Shown here piece after piece: positions 15,162 to 23,087 of a stretch of DNA of 34,534 nucleotides. Position numbers and translations under genes: made by a program. The notes under the pieces were generated by a model. It had not been told where the DNA came from. It made no database searches and saw nothing but the letters and a program-made list of their open reading frames with translations. Within the stretch, counting starts at the first letter, position 1. The number at the start of each line of letters is the position of its first letter. The DNA is from Lachnospiraceae bacterium. Lineage in GTDB: Bacteria > Bacillota > Clostridia > Lachnospirales > Lachnospiraceae. The DNA lies in assembly GCA_016286115.1 (NCBI GenBank), contig JAEESA010000004.1:1-34534 (forward strand), read 5' to 3'.

Positions 15162-15441
15162 GCGATACCTCAATAGTTGACTTCCTCAGATTCTGTTCCT
15201 GGTAGATCCACGCATCACGATACTGTTCGTATCTATCCGGTGCTCCCATCTTCATGCAGCAGTACGTAGCAATAGCTTCTACCACAAGATCGTGATCTGA
15301 TGATGCAACATCAAGGGGCACGCCCGAGCGGTTAAGCTCCGCCCGGGCCGTCCTTATGTTCCTATCGATTTCATCACTTAACCCCGTCGCTGCTGCCGGT
15401 GATAATCTCAATGCAGTTATGACCGTGTCTTTTACTGCCAT
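15145..15441 (-). CDS. Head-tail connector (gp6-like)
   Basis: 98 residues, mainly helical, with the family pattern DTVITALRLS...LSDEIDRNIRTARAELNRSGV...DHDLVVEAIATYCCMKMGAPDRYEQYRDAWIYQEQNLR. Such proteins form the ring beneath the portal. Located just after the capsid gene, as in HK97. A ribosome site AAGGAGTAAGAA precedes ATG 15441. Confidence 0.85.
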   Translation of the reverse strand: MAVKDTVITALRLSPAAATGLSDEIDRNIRTARAELNRSGVPLDVASSDHDLVVEAIATYCCMKMGAPDRYEQYRDAWIYQEQNLRKSTIEVSHECNE

Positions 15442-15460
15442 TTCTTACTCCTTACTGGCC

Positions 15461-16642
15461 TTATGACTGAGCCGCAAGTGTAACTACTACGAAGCCCTTG
15501 TGTACTACGATGTTACCACCGACCATGCACTCTCCCATAATGGTAAGCAGGCCTTCAGCAAACTTGTAATCTTTGGACACTTCAATGGTATAAGGTCCGA
15601 AGAGACCAAGTTCGAAGTTCTGAGGATCGCCATATACCATCGTCTGGATAGCAGATGCCCCCTGTGTAGCAGTTGAAAGGCTTGTAAGCTTCGAGCAGAT
15701 GGAATAAGGAACGATAAGACCGCCCTCCTTGATGATACCGGTGTTGGGATTTCCGGCATCAGGTGTAATCTCATACAGTGCCTTCTTCTCATTGGTACCG
15801 CGAACCTTTCCGAATGCTGCCAGGTCTTCCTTGGTAAGGAAGAGACGTGCATTTGCACCCAGCTCATCAGATCCGCCATAAGCAAATACGATACTCTTGA
15901 GTGTGTCAGGGCCGATCGTAGCGCTGGAAACATTAAGGGTATCGTAGATAGCCTCCTGCTTGGTGTTAGTTGCGATCTTGATACCGTCAAAGCTTCCGGA
16001 TACACCATTCACGATAAGGTCTATAACCTTAGCGCGGAGTGCCTTGATAGCCATAGCCTTGATCTTCTCTTCGTAGCGTACGGGGGTCAGCCTGTTGATA
16101 TTCTTTGAAACATAGCTTGTAACATTTACAAGATACGGATTCAGCTTTGCTACTCTGAATACGGGATCGCTGGGGCTTGCATTTGCTGATCCGTCTGTTC
16201 TTGTACCTGCTGCCGACTCAGTCTTTACATAAGGCTCCTCGTATGCCTGGCATCCGGTCAGATCTTCAACGCGTACCGTGTTGATAAGAGATGACATTCC
16301 TTCCAGATTGTCCCTGATCTCTGTTCCTACAAGAGTCGGCTTTGCGAGGGAATCTGTAGCGATAAGTGTAGAACGTACTTCTGCTGCATCCATTACAGCT
16401 CTTCCGGTAGCTTTTACCTCTGCTGCCCTCTGCTCTGCATCATCAGCAGGTGCCTGCTCTTCTTTCCCGATAAGGCTTCTGCGAACTTCTGCAGTCTTCT
16501 CTGCACGCTCCATAAGCTCTCTTTCCTCTGCCTCGAGCTCCGCTATGCGGGCTTCGATCTCCGCAAGGCGCTCTGCAGTTACATCACCTTCAAGTTCCTT
16601 TGCAAGATTCGCTCTCTCTGCTCTGATTTCTTCAAGTCTCAT
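15461..16642 (-). CDS. Major capsid protein (HK97 fold)
   Basis: 393 residues. The first ~95 are a charged coiled-coil delta domain (RLEEIRAERANLAKELEGD...EARIAELEAEERELMERAEK) that acts as scaffold and is removed by the protease encoded upstream; the remainder is the HK97 shell fold with the usual AEVRSTLIATDSLAKPTLVGTEIRD linker, the SYVSKNINRLTPVRYEEKI E-loop/spine region, and a beta-rich end (LGLFGPYTIEVSKDYKFAEGLL). ATG overlaps the protease stop (ATGA). Confidence 0.95.
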   Translation of the reverse strand: MRLEEIRAERANLAKELEGDVTAERLAEIEARIAELEAEERELMERAEKTAEVRRSLIGKEEQAPADDAEQRAAEVKATGRAVMDAAEVRSTLIATDSLAKPTLVGTEIRDNLEGMSSLINTVRVEDLTGCQAYEEPYVKTESAAGTRTDGSANASPSDPVFRVAKLNPYLVNVTSYVSKNINRLTPVRYEEKIKAMAIKALRAKVIDLIVNGVSGSFDGIKIATNTKQEAIYDTLNVSSATIGPDTLKSIVFAYGGSDELGANARLFLTKEDLAAFGKVRGTNEKKALYEITPDAGNPNTGIIKEGGLIVPYSICSKLTSLSTATQGASAIQTMVYGDPQNFELGLFGPYTIEVSKDYKFAEGLLTIMGECMVGGNIVVHKGFVVVTLAAQS

Positions 16643-17295
16643 TTTTCTTTCTCCTTTTCATTTTGCTGTGTTAATTTTATCCGTGCACTGAGTTTTCTTT
16701 TTCGTGTATCGAGAAGTTCGGCCGCCGCCTGACGTTTTCTTTCATCCTCAGCCTCCGCCTCCAGGATGGAAGTTCTTCTTGCCTCAATGCTTGTATCATC
16801 ATAGGCGGGAATATCGACTGCAGAGACATCGTAAAGCCTCTTGAGTCTGTTCACCGTCCATAAATGCTCTTTCGGGTCATATTCCTCTTCCCTGATTGTG
16901 AACTGGAAGGACATACGGTCTATATATCCTCCTTTTATCTCATCATAGAGTTTTCTGCCTTCCTCCGTCCCATCAAGTCTTGCCCTGATAAATAATCCAT
17001 CATTCTCAACCGCAAGCTGAAGAGTGTGGTTCCTTGTGCGGGCCATCACTTTTCCACTGTGGTTGTAGTTAAATATCACATCCGACATATCACAATCCGT
17101 AAAAGCCTGGCTGCTTATCTGCTCACGGTATTCCGTATCATCTATCTCGAACAGTACTGTAGGCGAATTGAAGCGTACAGCGTATCCTTCCACCCAGAGT
17201 TCTTCCTGTCCGTCATTCTGTAATTCCCGTGTCTGCACCTGAAATGACCGTGTTGTCCTCCCCGATCTCTTCTGCGGTTCCATGACTGTTCCCAT
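16639..17295 (-). CDS. HK97 family prohead protease
   Basis: 218-residue serine protease of the HK97/herpesvirus assemblin type, cleaving the capsid delta domain during maturation. Visible motifs: EGYAVRFNSPTVLFE (~36-50), FNYNHSGKVMART with catalytic His79, and YIDRMSFQF with catalytic Ser129; the VSAVDIPAYDDTSIEARR tail of the domain follows. C-terminal 50 residues are charged coiled coil. The start ATG 17295 has GGAGG six bases upstream although it overlaps the portal gene by 83 nt. Confidence 0.93.
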   Translation of the reverse strand: MGTVMEPQKRSGRTTRSFQVQTRELQNDGQEELWVEGYAVRFNSPTVLFEIDDTEYREQISSQAFTDCDMSDVIFNYNHSGKVMARTRNHTLQLAVENDGLFIRARLDGTEEGRKLYDEIKGGYIDRMSFQFTIREEEYDPKEHLWTVNRLKRLYDVSAVDIPAYDDTSIEARRTSILEAEAEDERKRQAAAELLDTRKRKLSARIKLTQQNEKEKEK

Positions 17296-18487
17296 CGTTT
17301 TCCTCCTTCGTTTTTTTTGTCTGATAATAGTCCTGATTTGTTGATTTCACATAGTTGAGTGAAACCTGTATAGTATCGCCACCTTCTATAGGCGGATAGC
17401 CTAAAAGTTCCCTCTGCTCATTCGTTGTGAACATTCCGATTTCCCTTGTGGCTCCGATCAGAGACACTCTGGTCTGTACCGAACTTCCGGTCAGCACTCC
17501 GCCGGTAATAACGATCCGGTTTCCGCACTCACGCTCGTGTTCCGTGAAAAAAGCGTTCGTCACAGCTTCTCCAAACTGCTGCCATATCGGCTCTATCCTC
17601 GATTCTGTCCACGCTATACCTTCCTGCTCCGAATATGTACACTGGACTATCTTTTCCGGTGTGCGCATATATGTGAATATCCTGTTGGATATTTCCTTCA
17701 TCTGTGCCGCATTCGCCGAATAGTTCGACATATTGAGCGGCTGGAAATTCTCCATAGAGTCCAGCCCCACTATGCCGCCGTGTTCACTTGCTTCATCGAA
17801 TCGTTTAGCAAATTCCTCCTGGCTCTTTTTTACATCTTCAGAGTCCAGCATGGACTTTTTATTGGCGAATATCCCCCTGATCTTGTTTGCCTTCTTAAGC
17901 GAATCAATAAAGTTATCATCTGATGCTTTCGACATGTCCAACACCTTGTAGATAGGGCCGTTACCGTCACCATATACATCCCGGTTATTGAAATACTTAC
18001 GAAGCACTATGCAGTTCTGGATATACAGGGCGTGTTCAATTCCGTCCTTGTCCGTAAAACAAATAGCGTATCCGCCACCTTTCACTTCTCGTACTTCAAG
18101 CGTGCCATAGTCTATCGGATAAACAGCTATAGGATTTCCTTTTTCATCCCTGCGGATCCATGCCACAGCCAGTGTCTTTGTTTCAAGCTGAGCCACCAGC
18201 TTATATTTGAGATCGTACCCGCTCATAAGGTCATTCGGCCGCTCGTTCAGCAGCTTCGTAATTTTCGAGTTGTATATTACCTTGCTTACATGGCCGTCTT
18301 TCCCAAGGATCACATGCCGAAATTTGCCTTTTGCACTATGAGTGGCAATAGTGTCTACTACAGCTCTCATGGTGTCGTGTTCCCACATATCGCCCGTCCA
18401 GGGAGCAGAAGAACCACCCACGCCAAAAAGCTTTACATTTGTCTTCTGGCTTATGAATTTACTGAAAATATCTGATAAAATGCTCAT
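17213..18487 (-). CDS. Portal protein (HK97 type)
   Basis: 424 residues forming the dodecameric portal through which DNA enters the capsid. Recognisable stretches: MWEHDTMRAVVDTIATHSAKGKF (~33-55), LLNERPNDLMSGYDLKYKLVAQL (~83-105), and the conserved QMKEISNRIFTYMRTPEKIVQCTYSEQEGIAWTESRIEPIWQQF (~255-300) with EREC..RIVI after it. Lies directly downstream of the large terminase with an ATGA overlap. Confidence 0.93.
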   Translation of the reverse strand: MSILSDIFSKFISQKTNVKLFGVGGSSAPWTGDMWEHDTMRAVVDTIATHSAKGKFRHVILGKDGHVSKVIYNSKITKLLNERPNDLMSGYDLKYKLVAQLETKTLAVAWIRRDEKGNPIAVYPIDYGTLEVREVKGGGYAICFTDKDGIEHALYIQNCIVLRKYFNNRDVYGDGNGPIYKVLDMSKASDDNFIDSLKKANKIRGIFANKKSMLDSEDVKKSQEEFAKRFDEASEHGGIVGLDSMENFQPLNMSNYSANAAQMKEISNRIFTYMRTPEKIVQCTYSEQEGIAWTESRIEPIWQQFGEAVTNAFFTEHERECGNRIVITGGVLTGSSVQTRVSLIGATREIGMFTTNEQRELLGYPPIEGGDTIQVSLNYVKSTNQDYYQTKKTKEENDGNSHGTAEEIGEDNTVISGADTGITE

Positions 18488-20154
18488 TTGATGTATCTCA
18501 AATACTCCTCTTCATGCTTTTTGTAGCAGGTGTATGCATTCAGCAGAGACACCATTCCGTCTATCCTTCTTCCGGCTACTATCTTCACCGGCTGTATACT
18601 TTCTATGCCGTCCTTGTTAAGCGACTTAACGCCGGTATTGAGCAGGCACCAGTACAGCATGGGATTGTTCTGATAGACCACTCTGTGTTCCTGAAGGAGG
18701 CCTTTCAGCTCCTTCATGGGATAAGTCCATGTAAAAGGGCCCTGACGGATCTTCTCCATGTCGAATCCGTACCCTTCCATTTCTTCCCTCCAGTACCCGG
18801 AAAGTGCCGCATCGTAACCGATCCATAGCGGACGGATGTTGTACTGTTTTACCATCGAGATGAACCACTCCGTCACCTGATGGAAGTCGACAGTTGCTCC
18901 TTCGGACAGTTCGAGATACCCCTTCTTTGCCCATGCTTTATATGGTGCTTCTCTCTTATCCCTCAGTTCCTGGTTCTCCACCTTCGATGCCGGCAGAAAA
19001 TACTTCTGTAAAACGTAGAAACGCTTGTCCTCCGGTTTGCATATGATCAGAGTTGCACAGGTTAAGTCTGTTGTTGCGCTCAGGTCGCAGCCGCCTATTG
19101 CGTAGGAGTTTTTCAGGTACTCCATGTCCGCAGACTCAGTATTCTTCGCTTCATCCACACGAAGCCAGCCCATATTGCTGTTCTCCGGCATGTTGAAATC
19201 TTTTGTCATGACCGTAGGAAGAAAGTCAGGATCCCTTTTTGCCTTCTGAACAAACTCTGCCAGAGTCTGAATCTTCTTAATCTTCCCGAGCCCTGGGTTT
19301 GCTTTTCCCCAACAGCTCGGATCTTCCCACTCTTCCCTTCTGTCCAGCTTGTGGATAAGTGAGAGCATCCTAAGATCTTCAAAGCCTTCCGTCCACAACG
19401 CAACATTCTGGGCGTATGCGAATTTCTGATCAAAAAAACCTTCACGTACAAATCCGTTTGTCGATATCAGCCATGCGAGTGGCTGTTCCCTCGCTGACTG
19501 CGACTGTATCATGACATCGTAAAGCTTTGATGTCTTCTGCTCGTGGAATTCGTCCAGCGAGAAAAAATGTGCATTCAGGCCATCCATAGTGGATGTATCC
19601 GATGCGAGTGATTTTATAAAACTCATAAACGGCGGAATGTATATGTCGCTCTGCCGTTTCTTTGATATCCTCATGAGTGCTTTTGACTGCATGCGCATGT
19701 TCACGCACTCCGTGAATATTATGTTCGCCTGATCTTTCTTATTTGCCGTACAGTAGATCTCCGCACCCATCTCGCAGTCATCTACTGCCATGTCCCACTC
19801 AACTGCTGCCGTCTCGGTAGATTTCCCGCATTTTCTCCCCCGGATGTCTACCACTTCCCTAAACCGGCGAAGGTTAGTGTCTTTTTCCACCCAGCCAAAT
19901 ACAAGTTCCAGCTTTGCCTTCTGAAATAGTTCCAAATGCAGAGGCTGCCCCTGAAATCTGCCTTTGCTCTGCTTGCAGAACTTCTCGATAAACTCAATGT
20001 GATGCTGACCACGCTCCGGATCGTAGTAAAATGGAAAATCCTTCGGCGGCTTCTTCATCCAGTTACACTCACGCTCGTAAAGTGTCCGTATCTCTTCGCA
20101 GACAACCTCCTGTCCACTCTTTATCTGCTCGTAGTATTCTTCCGCATAAGTCAT
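18484..20154 (-). CDS. Terminase large subunit
   Basis: 556-residue packaging ATPase-nuclease. ATPase: Walker A RGRKCGKST (~105-113), Walker B HFFSLDE (~196-202), and a coupling region SQSAREQPLAWLISTNGFVREGFF. Nuclease (RNase H fold): AIGGCDLSATTDLTCATLI and LWIGYDAALSG carry metal-binding acidic residues, as does the final segment. The arrangement and N-terminus (YAEEYYEQIKSGQEVVCEEIRTLYERE) are those of the phage terminase-like family (Terminase_1) paired with P27-type small subunits. Confidence 0.95.
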   Translation of the reverse strand: MTYAEEYYEQIKSGQEVVCEEIRTLYERECNWMKKPPKDFPFYYDPERGQHHIEFIEKFCKQSKGRFQGQPLHLELFQKAKLELVFGWVEKDTNLRRFREVVDIRGRKCGKSTETAAVEWDMAVDDCEMGAEIYCTANKKDQANIIFTECVNMRMQSKALMRISKKRQSDIYIPPFMSFIKSLASDTSTMDGLNAHFFSLDEFHEQKTSKLYDVMIQSQSAREQPLAWLISTNGFVREGFFDQKFAYAQNVALWTEGFEDLRMLSLIHKLDRREEWEDPSCWGKANPGLGKIKKIQTLAEFVQKAKRDPDFLPTVMTKDFNMPENSNMGWLRVDEAKNTESADMEYLKNSYAIGGCDLSATTDLTCATLIICKPEDKRFYVLQKYFLPASKVENQELRDKREAPYKAWAKKGYLELSEGATVDFHQVTEWFISMVKQYNIRPLWIGYDAALSGYWREEMEGYGFDMEKIRQGPFTWTYPMKELKGLLQEHRVVYQNNPMLYWCLLNTGVKSLNKDGIESIQPVKIVAGRRIDGMVSLLNAYTCYKKHEEEYLRYIK

Positions 20155-20675
20155 CTAACCCTCCGGGCAAAATCCAGAATACTCTCAGCCACATCATCGC
20201 TCTCTCCGGCCGGGAGCATTTCGCAGAGCTGTTTGACCACCTTGCTGTATGTATTAACCATCTTGTCGTATACTTCCACTGCGGAAGACTTCTTAAAGCC
20301 CTTCTGGTTGGCTCCGTTTTGGTACTCTTCTATGATGCCGTCCCGGTTGATGATCTGCTTGGTCTCATCCAGAGTTACATACATAAACGCAGCATCTTCG
20401 ATGAGATTTTGCGCTACGCTTTTTTTGGTTTCGTCCACATTTTCGAGTAATTTTTTAAGTCTTTTCAGCTCTTTTTTTATTTTTCTCTTTCGTTCCGTTT
20501 CTGAATATATGCACGTATTTTTTGGCACTTTTTCAGCCTCTTTACCTACACCCCTTACGCACCCGTCAGTGGGTTCGAAAGAAGAGGGGGGCGCGGTCTT
20601 CGAGGAGGTCTCCTGGGAGGCCTTACCCCGGGGGGATGCGGCCGGGGATTTTTTCTTTTTCGTTTCCGAACTCAC
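20151..20675 (-). CDS. Terminase small subunit (P27 family)
   Basis: 174-residue DNA-recognition subunit of terminase. The first ~50 residues are low-complexity and basic (KKKKSPAASPRGKASQETSSK); residues ~60-172 give the P27 helical pattern (LENVDETKKSVAQNLIEDAAFMYVTLDETKQIIN, DGIIEEYQNGANQKGFKKSSAVEVYDKMVNTYSKVVKQL). Immediately upstream of the large subunit and downstream of HNH, a standard cos-type packaging order. Confidence 0.9.
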   Translation of the reverse strand: MSSETKKKKSPAASPRGKASQETSSKTAPPSSFEPTDGCVRGVGKEAEKVPKNTCIYSETERKRKIKKELKRLKKLLENVDETKKSVAQNLIEDAAFMYVTLDETKQIINRDGIIEEYQNGANQKGFKKSSAVEVYDKMVNTYSKVVKQLCEMLPAGESDDVAESILDFARRVR

Positions 20676-20989
20676 TTAACAACCACCTCCCCATCCGGAC
20701 TGAAGTACACAGGAGCCAGGAGACTCCCGGTTTTTCTGCTTTCAATTTCTGCTTTCGTTTTTGCTTTATGACATGCAGAACATAACCCTTGAAGATTACT
20801 CAAGTCATAAGCAATCTTTGGATCTCTTATGTTCTCCGGCGTAAGTTCTATAATGTGATCCACTTCTTCTGCCGGATTGAAACATCCGGGTGTCTCGCAT
20901 ATGTATCTGCACCTTGCCAGCACAGCAGGGCGTATACGGGTACGCCATATGCTTGAGTTGTACAGTGTCTTTGCAAATTCTTTAGCCAT
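20672..20989 (-). CDS. HNH endonuclease of the packaging module
   Basis: 105 residues with a complete HNH motif: CETPGCFNPAEEVDHIIEL (zinc ligands and first His, ~31-49), YDLSNLQGLCSACHKAKTKAE (Asn and second His, ~62-82). Phage HNH proteins placed beside terminase take part in cos cleavage/packaging. The preceding intergenic (20990-21111) carries a terminator-like hairpin and a candidate late promoter. First gene of the late operon. Confidence 0.92.
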   Translation of the reverse strand: MAKEFAKTLYNSSIWRTRIRPAVLARCRYICETPGCFNPAEEVDHIIELTPENIRDPKIAYDLSNLQGLCSACHKAKTKAEIESRKTGSLLAPVYFSPDGEVVVK

Positions 20990-21002
20990 AAATAATCACA
21001 CA

Positions 21003-21030
21003 ACAAAAGGCACCACGCATGTGATGCCTT
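21003..21030 (-). terminator. Terminator between early and late operons
   Basis: Stem AAGGCA-C-CAC/GTG-A-TGCCTT with one mismatch (21007-21016 and 21021-21030, GCAT loop), followed on the minus strand by TTTTGTTG. It would stop early transcripts reaching the packaging genes unless antiterminated. Confidence 0.6.
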
Positions 21031-21064
21031 AACGATATTCTTTCTCTCAATTTTCCACGCTATC

Positions 21065-21083
21065 ATTGTACCACTCTCAGAGT
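21065..21083 (-). promoter_or_regulatory. Candidate late promoter with palindrome
   Basis: On the minus strand TACAAT (21070-21065) is preceded two bases away by the 11-bp palindrome ACTCTGAGAGT (21083-21073). There is no clear -35 box, so an activator, plausibly the product of the adjacent late regulator gene, may be needed. It lies between that gene and the terminase operon. Confidence 0.4.
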
Positions 21084-21111
21084 CGCAAATCGTTGCATAG
21101 TGTCCCATCTT

Positions 21112-21567
21112 TTATTTTTTTCCGGATATCTTCTCCTGTATCTCCTGGTCTATCCTGAATACCTGAGACTTGGAGTAGCTAAGCTTCCTGCCTATCTGTC
21201 TTACGGTCATTCCGTCTATGTACCTGCATACATATACTTTGTCATATATCTCGTGGCTCCTTCTCAGTTCGATTTCCTGCACATCCAGTACATCGCGCCA
21301 CTTATCAAGCATCCCTCTCGCATGTTCTATGCGTTTGTCTAATCCTCTGGACTCCACTGCTGCCATGTAATCATCTAAAGGTGATCCACTTACCGAAGTC
21401 TGCACTGCTTCTTTGTCGTAGCGGATAGATCCTCCCATTACCTTTGTCAGCATCTCATCCTTCTCTGCTACGGATGTTTTGTATGAATCAAGCCAGCCCA
21501 TATATATTGCCCTGCTTTCTTCATAGTCAAGATAATGGATTTCCTTTCGCTTATCACTAACTCTCAT
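21112..21567 (-). CDS. Late-gene regulator, sigma-70 region 4 / ArpU-like
   Basis: 151 residues with a C-terminal helix-turn-helix at ~119-145 (GMTVRQIGRKLSYSKSQVFRIDQEI), closely resembling sigma-factor region 4 of phage DUF1492/ArpU-type regulators that switch on late transcription. N-terminal part is helical without region 2, so it is not a full sigma factor. It is the last early gene, just ahead of the candidate late promoter. Its ATG overlaps the stop of the restored DUF4406-like frame (ATGA). Confidence 0.82.
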   Translation of the reverse strand: MRVSDKRKEIHYLDYEESRAIYMGWLDSYKTSVAEKDEMLTKVMGGSIRYDKEAVQTSVSGSPLDDYMAAVESRGLDKRIEHARGMLDKWRDVLDVQEIELRRSHEIYDKVYVCRYIDGMTVRQIGRKLSYSKSQVFRIDQEIQEKISGKK

Positions 21568-21862
21568 CCCTTCACCTCCCGTAACCCAAGCTCCATTGCT
21601 ACAAGATATTCAAGCCTTGCTCCCCTGCTGCCAGTCCAGCCTTCAAGCATATATATATAGCATCACAGTCTGCCAGGATCTTCATGCATGCCCTCATGTA
21701 GGTTTCCCAAGGCGATCCTTCCGGAATACCTGCAGTCTCTTTCACCGGATTGACAGCCACAATATCACCGTCACCATTTGCATTTATTATCTGCTCTGCT
21801 GCCGAGAAGCGCTCCTGATAATCGTCGGTGCCTGTTACGGGACCGGATATGTATATCTTCAT
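21564..21862 (-). pseudogene. DUF4406 / deoxyribosyltransferase-like gene with (AT) tract frameshift
   Basis: The opening MKIYISGPVTGTDDYQERFSAAEQ and a Rossmann-like core identify a DUF4406 (nucleoside 2-deoxyribosyltransferase-like) protein. As written the frame runs 87 codons and ends at 21599 with an atypical tail. An (AT)5 tract at 21649-21659 is the cause: losing one AT gives CDAIYMLEGWTGSRGARLEY and the family's usual LVAMELGLR end, 98 residues in all, with a stop overlapping the next ATG. Either a real inactivating insertion, a slippage switch, or a sequencing error. Confidence 0.8.
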
Positions 21863-22041
21863 AGGCTATCTTCCTCCTCCTGGATTCGGATCTCAAGACC
21901 GTCATCCATCTCACACTTGCAACGTTCGCAGTGCCTTGTCCTGAAGGTCTGAAGATTACCGCATTCGGAACACTCCCAGTCCCAGCGCTTTTCTGTTTCG
22001 GGATAATGGAATACTTCCCATGTGCCGATTACTTTATTCAT
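21859..22041 (-). CDS. Zinc-ribbon small protein, intact copy
   Basis: 60 residues (MNKVIGTWEVFHYPE...), with two CxxC pairs, CSEC (~24-27) and CERC (~38-41), forming a zinc ribbon, and a short acidic tail. Such domains are common in early genes of Clostridia phages; function unknown. A close paralogue lies 400 bp upstream at 22435-22605, identical at 31 of 34 aligned residues. ATG overlaps upstream and downstream neighbours. Confidence 0.75.
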   Translation of the reverse strand: MNKVIGTWEVFHYPETEKRWDWECSECGNLQTFRTRHCERCKCEMDDGLEIRIQEEEDSL

Positions 22042-22421
22042 TCTTCCACCTCACAATAATTTTTTTCTTCTTCCTTGGTGAACAGAGTGACACAACTACC
22101 AAAAGGCATATCTTTTGTCTTATATTCCCAGTGGTAATACTGCTCATATCCTCTTTTTTTTGCTTCCCTAATGTTTTCTGCTGCCGTTTGCTTTTTCTTG
22201 CCTAACTCAACCCCAAGATCTACAAGTGCATCAAGTATGCTCTGTTGTGGTTTATCATCCGATCCGTTCCAATAGTCCAGAATGCACTCGGTAAAGTCTC
22301 TGATGGCTTCTGCGTACCCTGTCTGGTATCCGTCTGCCTGTGCAATTATAAAATTGATCACTATCGTGTCCATCCATTCTTTTTCCTCTGCTGTAAAATC
22401 ACTTATTGCTTTTCTTTTCAT
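22038..22421 (-). CDS. Hypothetical early protein
   Basis: 127 residues from ATG 22421, which has GGAGG eight bases upstream; longer upstream reading lies over the preceding gene. Helical, acidic, with LGVELGKKKQTAAENIREAKKRGYEQYYHWEYKTKD in the second half. No known domain. It sits between the two copies of the zinc-ribbon gene and overlaps the downstream copy by 4 nt (ATGA). Confidence 0.65.
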   Translation of the reverse strand: MKRKAISDFTAEEKEWMDTIVINFIIAQADGYQTGYAEAIRDFTECILDYWNGSDDKPQQSILDALVDLGVELGKKKQTAAENIREAKKRGYEQYYHWEYKTKDMPFGSCVTLFTKEEEKNYCEVEE

Positions 22422-22434
22422 TCTCGCTTCCTCC

Positions 22435-22605
22435 TTATCGGTGTGTCTCGTTCTTGCTTTCCTGGGACATATCATTGTTAACTCTAATTTCGCAGTGCCT
22501 TGTCCTGAATGTCTGAAGGCTGCCGCATTCAGAGCATTCCCAGTCCCATCGTCCTTCCGGTTCGGGATAGTGAAACACTTCCCATGTGCCTACTTTCTGA
22601 TTCAT
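22435..22605 (-). CDS. Zinc-ribbon small protein, partial duplicate
   Basis: 56 residues from ATG 22605 (ATGA overlap with the preceding gene). Residues ~5-38 repeat those of the 60-residue zinc-ribbon protein at 21859-22041 (31/34 identical), but after RTRHCE the sequence diverges (IRVNNDMSQESKNETHR), so the second CxxC pair is lost. It appears to be a truncated copy arising by tandem duplication, possibly non-functional as a metal binder. Confidence 0.6.
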   Translation of the reverse strand: MNQKVGTWEVFHYPEPEGRWDWECSECGSLQTFRTRHCEIRVNNDMSQESKNETHR

Positions 22606-23087
22606 TGTTCTCCATCCTCCCTTTCCATCTTTGCTCCGCAGTTGGGGCAAAATGCCGTCAAGCTTTCCTCGTCGCCACTATGCTCCCATCCGCACCTTGA
22701 ACATTCCCACTTATCCCATACAGGATTACCGTCTGCATATCCGTCATATTCTAATGGTACCCACCGCCCCATCTTCGGCTGTGGTGTTAGAGATGGCAAC
22801 TCGAGAATATCTTGCATTATCGTTGCGGTACTTCTTCCCCTTGACACGCAACACCTTTCATCACTTATTGCTCTTGCTAATTCGTCAACTAATGTATTTA
22901 CTGCCTGCTTGCTGATAGCATCACCGTCCTGCTCCTTGTACACTTTCAATTGCTTGAGCCACTCGGCAAGTTGTCTGTGTTCTTCGGCACATCTACATTC
23001 CTCTAAAGTTACAGCCTTGATTTGTTTTATTCTGTCGTGACTATCTGCCACTTCTTCTGCGTGCTTAATCGCTTCATCCAGTGTCAT
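22602..23087 (-). CDS. Early protein with C-terminal zinc ribbon
   Basis: 161 residues from ATG 23087 (GGAGG site; ATGA overlap with the HUH gene). The N-terminal two thirds is helical (MTLDEAIKHAEEVADSHDRIKQIKAVTLEECRCAEEHRQLAEWLKQLK) and contains an SKQAVNTLVDEL linker found in many gut-phage early proteins. The C-terminus is a zinc ribbon: WECSRCGWEHSG (first pair) and FCPNCGAKM (second pair). Function unknown. Confidence 0.75.
   Translation of the reverse strand: MTLDEAIKHAEEVADSHDRIKQIKAVTLEECRCAEEHRQLAEWLKQLKVYKEQDGDAISKQAVNTLVDELARAISDERCCVSRGRSTATIMQDILELPSLTPQPKMGRWVPLEYDGYADGNPVWDKWECSRCGWEHSGDEESLTAFCPNCGAKMEREDGEQ

Noticed and set aside
19936-20679. 247-codon plus-strand ORF
   Set aside because: Covers both terminase genes in antisense; composition is hydrophobic/Ser-rich without domain evidence.
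22282-23040. 252-codon plus-strand ORF
   Set aside because: Antisense to four coupled minus-strand genes with ribosome sites; no family pattern.
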